A stretch of DNA of 55,371 bases from a virus. Both the position numbers and the translations under genes were made by a program. The stretch is from positions 1 through 55,371 of IMG/VR virus record IMGVR_UViG_3300025133_000132, one strand, 5' to 3'. A model generated the notes under the pieces. It was not told the origin of the DNA. It was given only the letters and a program-made list of their open reading frames with translations, and did no database searches. How positions within the stretch are numbered: the stretch's first letter is position 1; the number at the start of each line of letters is the position of its first letter. Of this stretch, positions 9,101-16,300 are shown piece by piece.

Positions 9101-10855
9101 ACGGCGCTCAACACCTGGTGGAAGACCCGGGTCACCGTGATGTCGGTCGCGTTCTCGATGCGAAACGCGATGTCGAACGTGATGTCGAACATCTTCGACC
9201 TCGGCGGAGGGGCGCTGAACCCCGTCACGAACACGAAGGGGGCCATCCTCAGCCAGGCCGTGATGTTCGCGGAGAAGTACGGCTCGATCTCGGAGGCTGC
9301 CGCGACCCTCGCGAAGCCTCTCCCTGCGGAGTACCTGAAGAGCATCCCCATCTACGAGCAGGCGGGCGCGAAGGCCCGGCACCTCGCCGCCCAGAAGCAC
9401 TTCAAGTTCCTCTTCGAGAAGATGTCCAAGTTCATCGGGGAGGGCTCCTGGCTCGAGGAGGGCGTGAAGCTGGGGGATGGGATGCCCCGGACCCTGGACG
9501 AAGCCATCAACGTGATGCGGGACAACGGGGTCACGAGCCAGGCGTACACCCAGTTCGTGGACGTGGCGAAGACGGAGCGCCACCTCATGGACGCCATCAT
9601 GTACGGCACCGGCTTCAGCGAGCGGGTGGCTCGAGGCATGGGGATGGTCGAGGACGCGGTCATCGTGGCTCTGCCGGCGATGATGACGGCGACGGGCGGG
9701 CTCCCGCTCATCATCGGGCTCCCGAAGAAGTTCGGTGGGCAGGTGGTGGCACGGTCCATCGAGAACCAGGCCCGCATCGTCAACTTCATCGGGAACATGA
9801 AGCGGTCCCGCTCCGTCGGTACGGCGGCCGAGCACGTTCAGAAGTTCCTGTTCAACTACGGGGACCTCTCGGCGGTCCAGAAGTCGATCCTCCGCCTCGT
9901 CTTCCCGTTCTTCACGTGGAACCAGAAGAACCTGCAGCTCCAGATGGAGCTCATGCAGAAGAGCCCGGTGCTGTACAGCCAGTTCTGGCGGATCCTCATG
10001 GAGGACGGACCTCGGGTGGTCGAGGCCTTCAATGCGCAGCAGGCCGATCGTCCCTACGCCCCGCCGCAGCCCGGCACGATGCGGGAACAGTCGAAGGTGG
10101 AGGCCCACCGGATGCACCAGCTCCGTGTGCCCATGCCCTTCATGGACGACACCTTCATCACGGGGCTCGGGCTCCCCCAGGAGGCCTTCGTCGAGAAGAT
10201 GGGGCTCATCATGGGGCTCATCGATCCGGACAACTGGGGAGGGGCTCGAGAGTACGAGCAGCGCAACCGGAAGCTGCGCCTCATGGGGGAGGTCCACTTC
10301 CTCGCGCGCTTCATCGCGGAGACGATGCTCGACCACCACACGCACTACGACGTGCCCATCGAAGAGCTCACGAACGGAAGGCTCATCGCCCAGAACCTGG
10401 CCCCGCTCGGCTACTTCGGGCCGGTCGGCCAGATGATGCAGGTGTACCTCGCGGACCGGCTGGGGCTGCAGGTGTCCGGCGAGTGGGACCACAAGACCGG
10501 GATGTACGGACCGACTCCCAGGATCAGTGGACGGGCGAACCACGTGTACGGCTCGCTCCCCTGGTCCCGTGTCATCCGGGATGCAGCGGCGATGACGAAC
10601 GTGTATGCCGTGTCCGCCATCGCGAACCCCGTCCGAGCTCGGCAGCTCGGGTTCGAGGGGGCGTACGAGGAGGTCCCGATGTGGATCCGCGTGCTGGATG
10701 CGCTCTCGGGGATCCAGGTCGTTCAGCACGACCCCGCTCTTCAGGACGCTCTGCGTAAGATGCACCTGCGCGAGGCTCGTACGAAGAACATGAAGCAGCG
10801 CGGAGCCTTGCAAGAGGCTGACCTCGACTACATGAGCAAGGACCCAACACGATGA
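3143..10855 (+). CDS. Giant internal virion (polyvalent-type) protein with ADP-ribosyltransferase-like segment (2570 aa)
   Basis: The largest gene of the window. Roughly the first 1150 residues are helical and Ala/Glu/Lys-rich. Around residues 1190-1380 there is a segment containing LVLYHGTPYPMTG and GGIFFATDPVVAAKFA, the pattern of ADP-ribosyltransferase-like domains carried by phage polyvalent proteins. The last third holds conserved-looking segments such as RNAMSNVMSNIFDLGGG (about 2008) and FNYGDLSAVQKSILRLVFPF (about 2235), which resemble a domain common near the end of such phage proteins. It is third in the core-protein order, in the place of T7 gp16, but twice as long. It is probably packaged and delivered with the DNA. 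Catalysis by the ART segment is untested. Confidence 0.7.
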   Translation: MATSEELAEMLGEGLKNVKPPKDEAEKQAAFGSGDSIPSAPPGAQSEVGFAIPTGLWVTPTGEGPGGGDLLPEREPFATEIASKNFSAARNSATRAQTEVLAAQVHTGDYGNIYSPEAYMEASEPGMLEQLYRGFEPFDNARRALWMTYYGVGQVLPDTREGGVDASMSISEVWNTSRGTGVGDATAWIIGQVGAKALESEVNDTFGDVGGQVVAEFAKPEKTSALQGVDPNQVYAQMATDFYTALAEGDLAERAWNEQDIEAFWFYGLGSGDMDRKGQGEVGPLWTEVFGRERAPHPRGVHIWDAVMTKDEALAIYETTDDPALRNFALMLSSNVGRELSGASLEVAIDPLWLFGPAKGAETVATGGKTYTVSRPLLEAAGALEKLPAGGVSRSVVEMRELVLKSINGISTAEETSKARKVLLTGAEQAEDAAARALYAADVARDAAGGLKGENAVAEASRVLNEQAILIQHAHDAAKASGQHDKVLTHLRTMRRIEEDLVKVGTNASEAAGFLTKRAKEQSGLARAMSDHAEALRRVLYLGSNELPGHAGSGALLVEKGTFSWHIPFSKKTHYLLKPGTAKTIKSLLPEPVLAKTGQVADMLEPLTSAAIHAKLEKEAKSLGVTGKEAEAFLSNTEKFVLAAEKFGGWTSVYPKWAWTEMNRWFGSRFFQPLVQTVRTEAEASLLGIRGAKVAGLPGLNRWIATLRKAQPEVWDNYNAAVTAYFNRIDSLEGSMRVDMERLVGEAKRALAIRKRTAKEGLISTRRSLADDTAALRAKRYLSEPGKVGTKEDLLGYIARDREKIARFEAILAKDYGVNDILLEAGAHIEAGSGLRNVYPELWPYFQMAEELTWKYRDLTGKERGHVANAMANMARFAEGNPEKHVFFQEEFIKRMDLIEEVSLHKTAVIEQTRRAATQELSRITAARRLFTGTKRKQLIETLEVLRGRVLGQPIAKVEMGTVKAIVLEVFGGDKQAAHVVMRDAAITMKDNNGARALLELANLLESDIVAIEKVREAAPGQKGTAAAVRMAIAKHLDRLDTKHAELQKVFLEGVGDKVVVIGDKVLTTGMPADALKLILEGEARGALARAKTLVGDSEWGAFYSWWKSKSIQGLAPGGEPHAWTQASDALKRAALLSRASKKAEDMESAVGVIAKVKKTKKLADRASTRKQVETLHKKAPEGTLMGKDGKPLVLYHGTPYPMTGEFKVGEGGIFFATDPVVAAKFAGTQTKRGIKLIGGKTRKGASPNITPVTISPKKLFDPRDEKATKALLASIKHGLPHEEALVRIVAGDYRVIESFDFQRALKAAGYDGYMSRQAYAAGGKASQAFLKPKAAKGINSWNYAVFSPEQVRSAILPLSEVKKTTSVKTIPGQTTVRARPSFMEEVPGSRGRDLALRLPAGLEAERAASTAKEARLTLAGIGALTEDTFLSERLRRTIVGAKTDEQALGLLKRALFRTVTVWGDPDVPKHPLVERYIQRLAEGLLPKLRDGDPQGVTAVLKASRKAHTEAVKAAKSSVKSLAAKSEKLAASKASQLEEVFKTQADEMAAGVLETTPRIPLREGMERERLPLPEDLSDGKAWAALADWETDMWKEFRVITNGLNDRERLMVAFSTLSELPQVLGQKQMKNIEAMYPSAMGQRLGDVPEGLEKTIGEMRRMISGYEDLYTKHGMHFMKSPEDMLRVWGVTSYVPHLATEESLLSAGGALSHVGVIATGNKTAASRPGVEAALAMKMDARKLRQIDGTIAEINAMKRDLSLVMTLDPLAVMARYGQANKAISAKEMVLTLMRGGVIRAVGAEPIPGEGRMKAMAEVAAEQDMVPLLGKRIVALEDEILFSGDRAAWEGAGVHGPELMLSLRQTMKGDKPGLFSNWFEEIPELRALRKVEDFYTELRVREYVRGEELTDVTALRAQGLSWKEIATHVNQRMQQVDPTLAALKLEPAALKQFFEDGHEAWRLYVPRVVVQSMDDIFGQMKLQDSKLYKGATALNTWWKTRVTVMSVAFSMRNAMSNVMSNIFDLGGGALNPVTNTKGAILSQAVMFAEKYGSISEAAATLAKPLPAEYLKSIPIYEQAGAKARHLAAQKHFKFLFEKMSKFIGEGSWLEEGVKLGDGMPRTLDEAINVMRDNGVTSQAYTQFVDVAKTERHLMDAIMYGTGFSERVARGMGMVEDAVIVALPAMMTATGGLPLIIGLPKKFGGQVVARSIENQARIVNFIGNMKRSRSVGTAAEHVQKFLFNYGDLSAVQKSILRLVFPFFTWNQKNLQLQMELMQKSPVLYSQFWRILMEDGPRVVEAFNAQQADRPYAPPQPGTMREQSKVEAHRMHQLRVPMPFMDDTFITGLGLPQEAFVEKMGLIMGLIDPDNWGGAREYEQRNRKLRLMGEVHFLARFIAETMLDHHTHYDVPIEELTNGRLIAQNLAPLGYFGPVGQMMQVYLADRLGLQVSGEWDHKTGMYGPTPRISGRANHVYGSLPWSRVIRDAAAMTNVYAVSAIANPVRARQLGFEGAYEEVPMWIRVLDALSGIQVVQHDPALQDALRKMHLREARTKNMKQRGALQEADLDYMSKDPTR

Positions 10856-11325
10856 ACCCCGTCCACGTCGGCCTCTACATCATCCTCTTCGTCATCGTGG
10901 TCGGCCTCGCCGTCACGAACCCCAAGCTGAAAGGCTTCATGCCCACCAGGAAGATCCCCATGCGCGAACGCCTCACCGCTCTCTTCTCCCGCAAGACCCA
11001 GTCCGAGCGCATCGCCGCTCGCATCAAGCGTCGTGCCCGCTTCCAGGAGATCGGCTCGAAGGTGCTCGAGTTCGGCCAGGACGTGAGGGCGAAGTTCGAC
11101 AACGTGAACCCCGAGGAGCGGGTCGCCATCGAGAAGGAGATGAGCGAGTTCGTGGACGAGTCTCGGGACGCTGCCCAGGCGATCCTCACCATCTCGCGCA
11201 AGCAGAAGGCCGGGAAGATCGACGCCATCTCCGCCGCCATCGCCATCCGCGAGGTGGTCGAGGCCGCCCGTGAGGGTGCGGATGTCATCCGCGTGACCAC
11301 CGAAGCGATCGCTTCCTCGGACTGA
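10852..11325 (+). CDS. Membrane-anchored helical protein, unknown function (157 aa)
   Basis: Residues 7-23 (GLYIILFVIVVGLAVT) form one N-terminal membrane segment. A basic stretch and then a long charged helical region follow, ending in SSD. The start overlaps the stop of the giant virion gene by four bases (ATGA), so the two are translationally coupled. A single N-terminal anchor plus a helical body would fit an inner-membrane spanin-like or holin-associated protein, but there is no specific signature. It directly precedes the membrane-anchored receiver protein, and the two may act together at the membrane. Confidence 0.6.
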   Translation: MNPVHVGLYIILFVIVVGLAVTNPKLKGFMPTRKIPMRERLTALFSRKTQSERIAARIKRRARFQEIGSKVLEFGQDVRAKFDNVNPEERVAIEKEMSEFVDESRDAAQAILTISRKQKAGKIDAISAAIAIREVVEAAREGADVIRVTTEAIASSD

Positions 11326-11334
11326 GGCTCCCCC

Positions 11335-12144
11335 ATGCGCGTCGTGGTGATGGTCGATGACGACCCGGACCAGGCAGTCCTCATCGAGCACACCCTCTCC
11401 GCCTCGGGGCACCAGCTCCTGGTCTACGACGACCTGGACAAGTGCATCGAGCACCTGAAGTCAGGGGAGATCGACGAGCCCGGGGCGATGCTCCTGGACC
11501 TGGGGCTTCCCAGGTACCGGGGGACGCAGTCCCTCGAGCGCATCATCGCGACCTCGCCCTCCTTCCCTGTGATCGTCTTCAGCGGGAACGAGAGGGAGGG
11601 GCTGGCCTCGGACTGTCTTCGCCTGGGGGCCACCGAAGTGGTTCGCAAGCGAGAGCTGCACCGGGTGTCCGAGGCGATCGAGAACGCGCAGGACCGCTGG
11701 ACCTACGTCGAGGAGAGAGATCCGCTCGTCGCCCTGGCTCGTAGGGTGAGGCGACTCGAGCTCGCAGTGCACCGACGGGGGGACGCCACGGCGGAGACCC
11801 TGGTCGCCCTGACAGACGTGGTCCGGGAGCTGCCCGCCGAGATGGCGCTGGCAGAAGAGACGGAGGAGCTTCCGCCTCCGACGCCGCCCCCGACGCCGGG
11901 GCTCACCCTGAGCCAGGCGTTTGCGAGCCTGGTGTCGGACTCGAAGAAGTACGCGACCCCGATGGTGGGGCTTGCGATCGGGGGGGCAACCCTGACCCTG
12001 GCTGGCGCGTTCGGCGCGATCCTTTGGTGGGTCCTCGGGACGGCTGGCATCGAGAAGCCGCCCGAGGCGAACCACGAGCTGCTCGTTCCGGAGCCTGCCG
12101 CCCTTCCCCTGGAGGCTCCGGATGATGAAGCCCCGCCCGAGTGA
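11335..12144 (+). CDS. Response-regulator receiver domain with C-terminal membrane anchor (269 aa)
   Basis: Residues 1-120 form a complete receiver domain: acidic pocket D8-D9-D10, phospho-acceptor D55 in MLLDLGLP, switch residue S83 in VIVFSGN and K105 in VVRKRE. A helical linker and a proline-rich segment (PPPTPPPTPG) follow, then a membrane segment near residues 203-223 and a short acidic tail. There is no DNA-binding output domain. RBS GAGG lies six bases before the ATG. Receivers normally accept phosphate from histidine kinases. This one would be held at the membrane, at the end of the virion operon. No kinase gene is visible, so a host kinase would have to be the partner. The domain call is firm; the role is unknown. 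Confidence 0.85.
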   Translation: MRVVVMVDDDPDQAVLIEHTLSASGHQLLVYDDLDKCIEHLKSGEIDEPGAMLLDLGLPRYRGTQSLERIIATSPSFPVIVFSGNEREGLASDCLRLGATEVVRKRELHRVSEAIENAQDRWTYVEERDPLVALARRVRRLELAVHRRGDATAETLVALTDVVRELPAEMALAEETEELPPPTPPPTPGLTLSQAFASLVSDSKKYATPMVGLAIGGATLTLAGAFGAILWWVLGTAGIEKPPEANHELLVPEPAALPLEAPDDEAPPE

Positions 12145-12331
12145 GACCCGCCTTGCCGCAGCCCTTCGCAAGCTGGCCGGCACAACGAGCGACATCGAGC
12201 AGGTGTCTGACCCCGCCCTGGTCGTGGCCCGTCGCTACGAGAAGGGAGACCGGCGGCCTTGCAGGGACGAGGAGGTCAGGGAGTCGCCGCGAGAGAGTCC
12301 AGCAGCTCCAGACGACGCTGCTGCATCGTGA
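12122..12331 (+). CDS. Small basic hypothetical protein (69 aa)
   Basis: The ATG at 12122 follows GGAGG by six bases and overlaps the end of the receiver gene by 23 bases, so it is the last gene of the rightward virion arm. The protein is hydrophilic (TRLAAALRKLAG, then VVARRYEKGDRR) and ends in a Pro/Ala/Asp tail. No family is recognised. Its 3' end overlaps the convergent primase gene by 56 bases. The N-terminal half looks more protein-like than the tail, which is read antisense to the primase. Confidence 0.5.
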   Translation: MMKPRPSETRLAAALRKLAGTTSDIEQVSDPALVVARRYEKGDRRPCRDEEVRESPRESPAAPDDAAAS

Positions 12332-13946
12332 AGCGGACCCCGTTCACCTGGCTGCCCAGGCTCCCCTCGATGTAGCGGAGCTCCAGCCGGGTGCAGTACT
12401 CCCGGACGATGTCCCGGATCTCCCCGGCTCCGTGCCGGCTCCGCTCCGCCATCAGTGCCCGTAGGCTCCGAGCTGCCCACGGGGGGAGGGAGCTGAAGAG
12501 CCCATAGCAGGGGGCCTCCTGCATCATGGACATCACGATGGTGCGCTCTTCGGGCTCGAGCCACTCGGGCCGGAGCTGCTCCCGCACGACCCGGTCCACT
12601 CGCTGCTTGTGGTGGGCCAGGCCCCAGATCACGGACTGGCACAAGGGGTCCAGGGTCCGGATCCTCTCCCGGGCAGGGGCGAGCTCTCGCCCACCGCACA
12701 TGCGAGCGAGCACCCGAGCATCCACAGAGAGGGTCCTGGCGGCCCGCTGAAGGCCTTCCGAACGTCCAACCCCACGGAGAGGGCGGAGGAAGGGGAGGAC
12801 GGCTTCAGCAGCAGCGTGACGCCCCTGGGGGGTGAAGGGGTAGCGGCGAGACACCCACCCGATGACCTCGGGGAGGAGGGGCTCGGCCTGGGAGACCTTC
12901 TCGGAGAGGCTCGCAGCACCGTGCTTCAGCACCAGCTCGTCGGGATCCAGGGAGTCGAGAGGTACCCGGTAGACCTGGACCCCCGCCTTCAGGAAGCGGG
13001 GCAGGTCCTTCTCCATCGAGAGGCGACCCGCCTTGTCCGGGTCCTTCGCCTCGTACACGACGTTCGTCAGGCGGGAGATGCGTGCGATGTGCTCGTCCGT
13101 CAGTGCCGTCCCGCAGGCTGCCACGGTCTCCCCGTGCCCGGCGGCGTGCATCGCCATCACGTCCGTGTAGCCCTCGACCAGGATGATCCGCTTCGTCTTG
13201 CGGATGGAGCGGAGGGCTTCGCTCAGCCCATACAGCAGCTTGCTCTTCTGGTAGAGCGGGGTCTCGGGAGTGTTGAGGTACTTGGGCTTCACCTCCGGGG
13301 ACGTGGATCGACCGGCAAACCCGACCACGCGCCCCCTGTCATCCCGGATCGGGAAGACCAGCCGGCCACGGAAGAAGTCATAGTACCGACCCGTCCGCTC
13401 CGACCGTCCCAACACCCCTGCCTCGTGAGCGGCCTTCAGCTCGACACGCCGGGAGGTGAGGAAGCGGCACAGCCCATCCCATTCGTCGGGGGCATAGCCG
13501 AGCTCCCACAGCTCCACGCTGGCGTCGAGTCCCCGCTGCCGCAGGTAGTCCTGCGCCTTGTTCACGTGCTGCCGGTAGTACACGTGAGCGGCGGAACATA
13601 CCTCGAGGAGGCCTGACCGCAGGACGTGCCTGGTCCGAACCTGGGGGGCTCCGACGACCACCGGAATCCCGGCCTCGTCAGCAACCTCCTCGATGGCTGC
13701 AGGGAAGTCCAGCCCGCTCAGCTGCTGGACGAAATCGAAGATGTCTCCGCCCCAGCCACAGCCGAAGCAGTGGCAGAAGCCCTTGTCGGGGACGACGTAG
13801 AAGGACGGGGTCCTCTCGGAATGGAAGGGGCAGCAGCCCTTGAGCTCGCCGCCACCACCGTCTACGAGGGACACGTGCCTGCCGACCACCTGGGTCAGAA
13901 GGGAACCGTCCTGCTTGAGCTGGTTCAGAACCGCCTGGTCATACAC
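12276..13946 (-). CDS. dnaG: DnaG-type DNA primase (556 aa)
   Basis: Makes RNA primers for replication. The N-terminal CHC2 zinc finger is complete: C39, H42, C60, C63 within CCPFHSERTPSF and CHCFGCGWGGD. The catalytic-core and TOPRIM signatures follow, with E258 in LVEGYTDV and an acidic D302-P-D304 pair in AKDPDKAG, where most DnaG proteins have a DGD motif. The last 200 residues are a helical region that may contact the helicase. The length is typical of bacterial and phage DnaG. It is the last gene of the leftward replication operon and follows a hairpin after the resolvase gene. A DnaB-type helicase is also encoded, at 20636-22063. Confidence 0.92.
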   Translation of the reverse strand: MYDQAVLNQLKQDGSLLTQVVGRHVSLVDGGGGELKGCCPFHSERTPSFYVVPDKGFCHCFGCGWGGDIFDFVQQLSGLDFPAAIEEVADEAGIPVVVGAPQVRTRHVLRSGLLEVCSAAHVYYRQHVNKAQDYLRQRGLDASVELWELGYAPDEWDGLCRFLTSRRVELKAAHEAGVLGRSERTGRYYDFFRGRLVFPIRDDRGRVVGFAGRSTSPEVKPKYLNTPETPLYQKSKLLYGLSEALRSIRKTKRIILVEGYTDVMAMHAAGHGETVAACGTALTDEHIARISRLTNVVYEAKDPDKAGRLSMEKDLPRFLKAGVQVYRVPLDSLDPDELVLKHGAASLSEKVSQAEPLLPEVIGWVSRRYPFTPQGRHAAAEAVLPFLRPLRGVGRSEGLQRAARTLSVDARVLARMCGGRELAPARERIRTLDPLCQSVIWGLAHHKQRVDRVVREQLRPEWLEPEERTIVMSMMQEAPCYGLFSSLPPWAARSLRALMAERSRHGAGEIRDIVREYCTRLELRYIEGSLGSQVNGVRFTMQQRRLELLDSLAATP

Positions 13947-13980
13947 CCTTGCACCTACACCTGTTGTTCACCGTAGCCGA

Positions 13981-14001
13981 GCTGGACACACCACGTCCAG
14001 C
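13981..14001 (-). terminator. Hairpin between resolvase and primase genes
   Basis: A perfect 7-bp inverted repeat, GCTGGAC...GTCCAGC with a 7-base loop, lies in the 63-base gap between the RuvC-like gene and the primase. It has no U-run, so it may attenuate or process the transcript rather than stop it completely. Confidence 0.4.
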
Positions 14002-14009
14002 CGCCTCGT

Positions 14010-14537
14010 TCATCCTGAACTCCCTGTGCGCAGGTGCTTCGCGTACAACGCCATGCAGGCGGCGTCGGCGATGCCTTCGTGGGGCTTGCGGCACCGAGGA
14101 GGGACCAGCGCCAGCAGGGGGAGCGACCGCTGCACCTTCAGGACGGCGCGCATCTTCGTGTCCCCGCCCTCGATGCCGTACAGGATCTTCTTCTGCCACC
14201 GCCTGGGGTGGACCACGTCGAAGGGCAGCTCGACAGCGGTGAGCGCCATCTTCAGCGCGTGGTAGACCCCGCCGTAGTTGAACATGCTGGTCACGCCCTG
14301 GCCGGGCATGGCCTGGGACTTCTCCAGCACGGTGAAGGTCGCCACTCCGTGGTGTTCAGCCTGCGCCTTGATCGACCGGAGCTCGGCCAGCACGCCGGCG
14401 TCGTCGAGGATGTTCTTCGTCTTGCCCTTCTTCCCGATGTTCAGGACGGGCATGCGGACACACACCCTCACCTTGTGGTCGTGGTCGAGAGCGACGATGG
14501 CTCCGCTCACGCCGGGGTCGATGCCGATGTAGATCAT
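14010..14537 (-). CDS. ruvC: RuvC-like Holliday junction resolvase (175 aa)
   Basis: An RNase H-fold endonuclease that resolves branched DNA, probably during recombination or before packaging. Visible motifs are D7 in YIGIDPGVSG, E72 in VLEKSQAMPGQGV followed by SMFNYGG, and D158 in HEGIADAACMALYA. These match the acidic catalytic set and the MPGQG signature of phage RuvC-like enzymes. The ATG overlaps the stop of the upstream gene by four bases. Length is typical for the family. It sits in the recombination and replication operon with the Rad52-like and Cas4-like genes. Confidence 0.9.
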   Translation of the reverse strand: MIYIGIDPGVSGAIVALDHDHKVRVCVRMPVLNIGKKGKTKNILDDAGVLAELRSIKAQAEHHGVATFTVLEKSQAMPGQGVTSMFNYGGVYHALKMALTAVELPFDVVHPRRWQKKILYGIEGGDTKMRAVLKVQRSLPLLALVPPRCRKPHEGIADAACMALYAKHLRTGSSG

Positions 14538-14911
14538 CCGTACACCTGCGCCTTCTGAAGGTCGTCGATGAAGACCTCGCAGCCCGTCATGTCGAGGAGT
14601 ACGACCTGGCCGACCTCCTTCGGCATGAGGTGGGTCGCGCTGAAGTCGTTCTTCAGGTACTTCTTCAGCCGGGACTCGGTGTTCCACTGGCGGGGGCGGC
14701 AGTCCTTCACCCGACGCATCAGGCGATCGACGCCCTCCTCGACGAGGAAGCCGTTGCTGACCAGGACCAGTGCCTTCCGGTCCGAGCCGGAGCCGCCGCC
14801 GAGGTACGAGACCTTCGCGATCGGCGGCATTGCACCGTGCTCACCGGGGACCAGGAGCTTCTTCGGGTCCCCGGGCGGGGGGATCAGCAGGATCTTATAG
14901 ACCTTCTTCAC
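14534..14911 (-). CDS. Hypothetical protein (125 aa)
   Basis: GTG start overlapping the preceding stop (GTGA), and a four-base overlap with the resolvase gene downstream. The protein begins MKKVYKILLIPPPGDPKK and has a Gly/Ser loop (GGGSGSDRK), a basic helical centre and an acidic beta-like end (VGQVVLLDMTGCEVFIDDLQ). I recognise no family. Tight coupling to ruvC suggests a recombination or replication accessory role. Confidence 0.7.
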   Translation of the reverse strand: MKKVYKILLIPPPGDPKKLLVPGEHGAMPPIAKVSYLGGGSGSDRKALVLVSNGFLVEEGVDRLMRRVKDCRPRQWNTESRLKKYLKNDFSATHLMPKEVGQVVLLDMTGCEVFIDDLQKAQVYG

Positions 14912-15444
14912 GGGGACTCCTCGGGCATGTTCAGTCCGCAGTCATGGCAGAACAGGTCCGCCGTGTCGGCGTCGTAGAAGCTGTTGATGTGGGAGCAGCC
15001 CCCCACATTCACGGCCCGCACCGTCTCGGCCTGCGTGCGCAGCTCGAAGCTGTGGGGTGGGAGGCTCTCGTCCACCGTCACCCTCGGATCCTGCGCGAGC
15101 TTGATGAGGACGAAGCGGACCTCGTCGTTGTGGCAGTGCTTCTCGGCGGACTGGACCACGAGGGGCTGCCCGTCGAGCTCGAACTTGCACTCCGTGATCC
15201 CCATGACGGGCTCCTTTGTGCTCTCCCACACGGACTGGAGCGCCTCGACCTGGGCCTTCACGACCTCCGCCGTCAGCTCCCGGGCCAGACGGTCGAGCTC
15301 CTCGCTCGCCTCCTCGGGGGTCACGGCCGGGCGCATCGAGAGCAGGCGTGCTCCGATCCGCTCGGTCAGGATGTCGGGGGAGGTCGCGTGCTCCCGAGCC
15401 CAGGCCCGGAAGAAGGCAACCTGGTGCTGCTCGAGCCTACTCAT
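14908..15444 (-). CDS. Hypothetical protein with C-terminal zinc-binding residues (about 178 aa)
   Basis: Start chosen at the ATG overlapping the upstream stop (MSRLEQHQVAFFRAWAR); an in-frame ATG seven codons earlier is possible. The first 100 residues are helical. The C-terminus has H and C residues in GGCSHINSFYDADT and LFCHDCGLNMPEESP, which could bind zinc. The middle contains a CHNDEVRFVLIKLAQ segment. No known family is recognised. It lies inside the replication operon, with overlaps on both sides. Confidence 0.65.
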   Translation of the reverse strand: MSRLEQHQVAFFRAWAREHATSPDILTERIGARLLSMRPAVTPEEASEELDRLARELTAEVVKAQVEALQSVWESTKEPVMGITECKFELDGQPLVVQSAEKHCHNDEVRFVLIKLAQDPRVTVDESLPPHSFELRTQAETVRAVNVGGCSHINSFYDADTADLFCHDCGLNMPEESP

Positions 15445-15682
15445 CGTCGGGATCCACCGCTTCACGGGGGGTCTCGTGGCGAAGGAGGGCGAACACGCAG
15501 GACTCGGCCCACTTGTTCTCCCCCCCTCGGGAACGGAGCCACCGGAGCAGGCTCTCAGCGTCCAGCTCGGCGATGTCCACGATGTCCACGGAGTCCCAAC
15601 ACTCCCCCCTCAAGGCTCGAACGTAGATCCCGGTCACGAGAGCTTCTCGCTCAGGGTCCACGAGGTACGGCTTCTCACTCAT
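15437..15682 (-). CDS. Small acidic hypothetical protein (81 aa)
   Basis: The protein is acidic (VDIVDIAELDAESLLRWLR, ending VDPDDE) and overlaps its neighbours by eight bases on each side, so it is clearly part of the operon. The ATG follows the preceding gene's last codons. No motif is recognised. Its acidity and size would suit a protein-protein adaptor, but this is speculation. Confidence 0.65.
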   Translation of the reverse strand: MSEKPYLVDPEREALVTGIYVRALRGECWDSVDIVDIAELDAESLLRWLRSRGGENKWAESCVFALLRHETPREAVDPDDE

Positions 15683-16061
15683 CTGTCTGCTCCTCGCCTG
15701 GTGTACGCAGCCACGAGCTGTCCCAGGGGTCGGTGTGTTCCGGCTCAGCCACCGGGGGCTTGGGCAGCAACCTGCCCTTGCGTGCTCCGACCACGTCTTC
15801 GTAGATCCACCAGTCGGGTTCCTCGATGCCGAGGAACGTGGACACCTTCGAGCGGGGGGTGGGTCGGAGCCTCCTGCTCTTGTCGCTCAGGATCTTTCCC
15901 GAGGGGACGCACACTCCTCGATGCCACTTCCGAACCGTCTGGACCGAGACCGTCAGGCCCGTCATCCGTCGGAGAGCAACCGCGACAGCGGCGACAGACC
16001 CGAGCTCAGCTACCTTGGCGGCCAGGGCACGCCGAGCTCGGGACTCCCGGGGCTTCGTCAC
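15675..16061 (-). CDS. Helix-turn-helix protein (128 aa)
   Basis: The GTG start overlaps the preceding TGA (GTGA). The basic N-terminus (VTKPRESRARRALAAKV) leads into a helix-turn-helix-like segment, LGSVAAVAVALRRMTGLTV then TVRKWHRGVCVPSGK, that is, a glycine turn and a recognition-helix pattern. The second half is Trp- and Pro-containing (EPDWWIYEDVV) and not recognisable. It is probably a DNA-binding regulator or an accessory of the replication operon. Confidence 0.65.
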   Translation of the reverse strand: MTKPRESRARRALAAKVAELGSVAAVAVALRRMTGLTVSVQTVRKWHRGVCVPSGKILSDKSRRLRPTPRSKVSTFLGIEEPDWWIYEDVVGARKGRLLPKPPVAEPEHTDPWDSSWLRTPGEEQTDE

Positions 16062-16300
16062 CTTCGAGTCTCGAGGGGGTGGCCCCCTGGCGGGAGCTCC
16101 CACCAGGACACCGGGTACCGGTGCTCGATGGAGCGGAACTGGACAGTCCCCCGGAGCTCGATGCCCTGGGGTCCCACGCCGAGGAAGATGCGGGTGACGT
16201 GGTCCAGCTCCACGTTCGCCATCGCCCGGGTGACCCGGCGGCGGGAAGCCACCGGGTCCGACGGGAGGACGACGACCTCGAAGGGCGCAGCCTCAGCCAC
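16058..16300 (-). CDS. Hypothetical protein (80 aa)
   Basis: GTG start sharing one base with the SSB stop (TAGTG) and ending in a GTGA overlap with the next gene, so it is tightly coupled to ssb. The sequence alternates beta-like hydrophobic stretches (FEVVVLPSDPVASRR, ELRGTVQFRSIEHRYPV). No family is recognised. Its genetic linkage to SSB, Cas4-like and Rad52-like genes suggests DNA metabolism. Confidence 0.65.
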   Translation of the reverse strand: MAEAAPFEVVVLPSDPVASRRRVTRAMANVELDHVTRIFLGVGPQGIELRGTVQFRSIEHRYPVSWWELPPGGHPLETRR

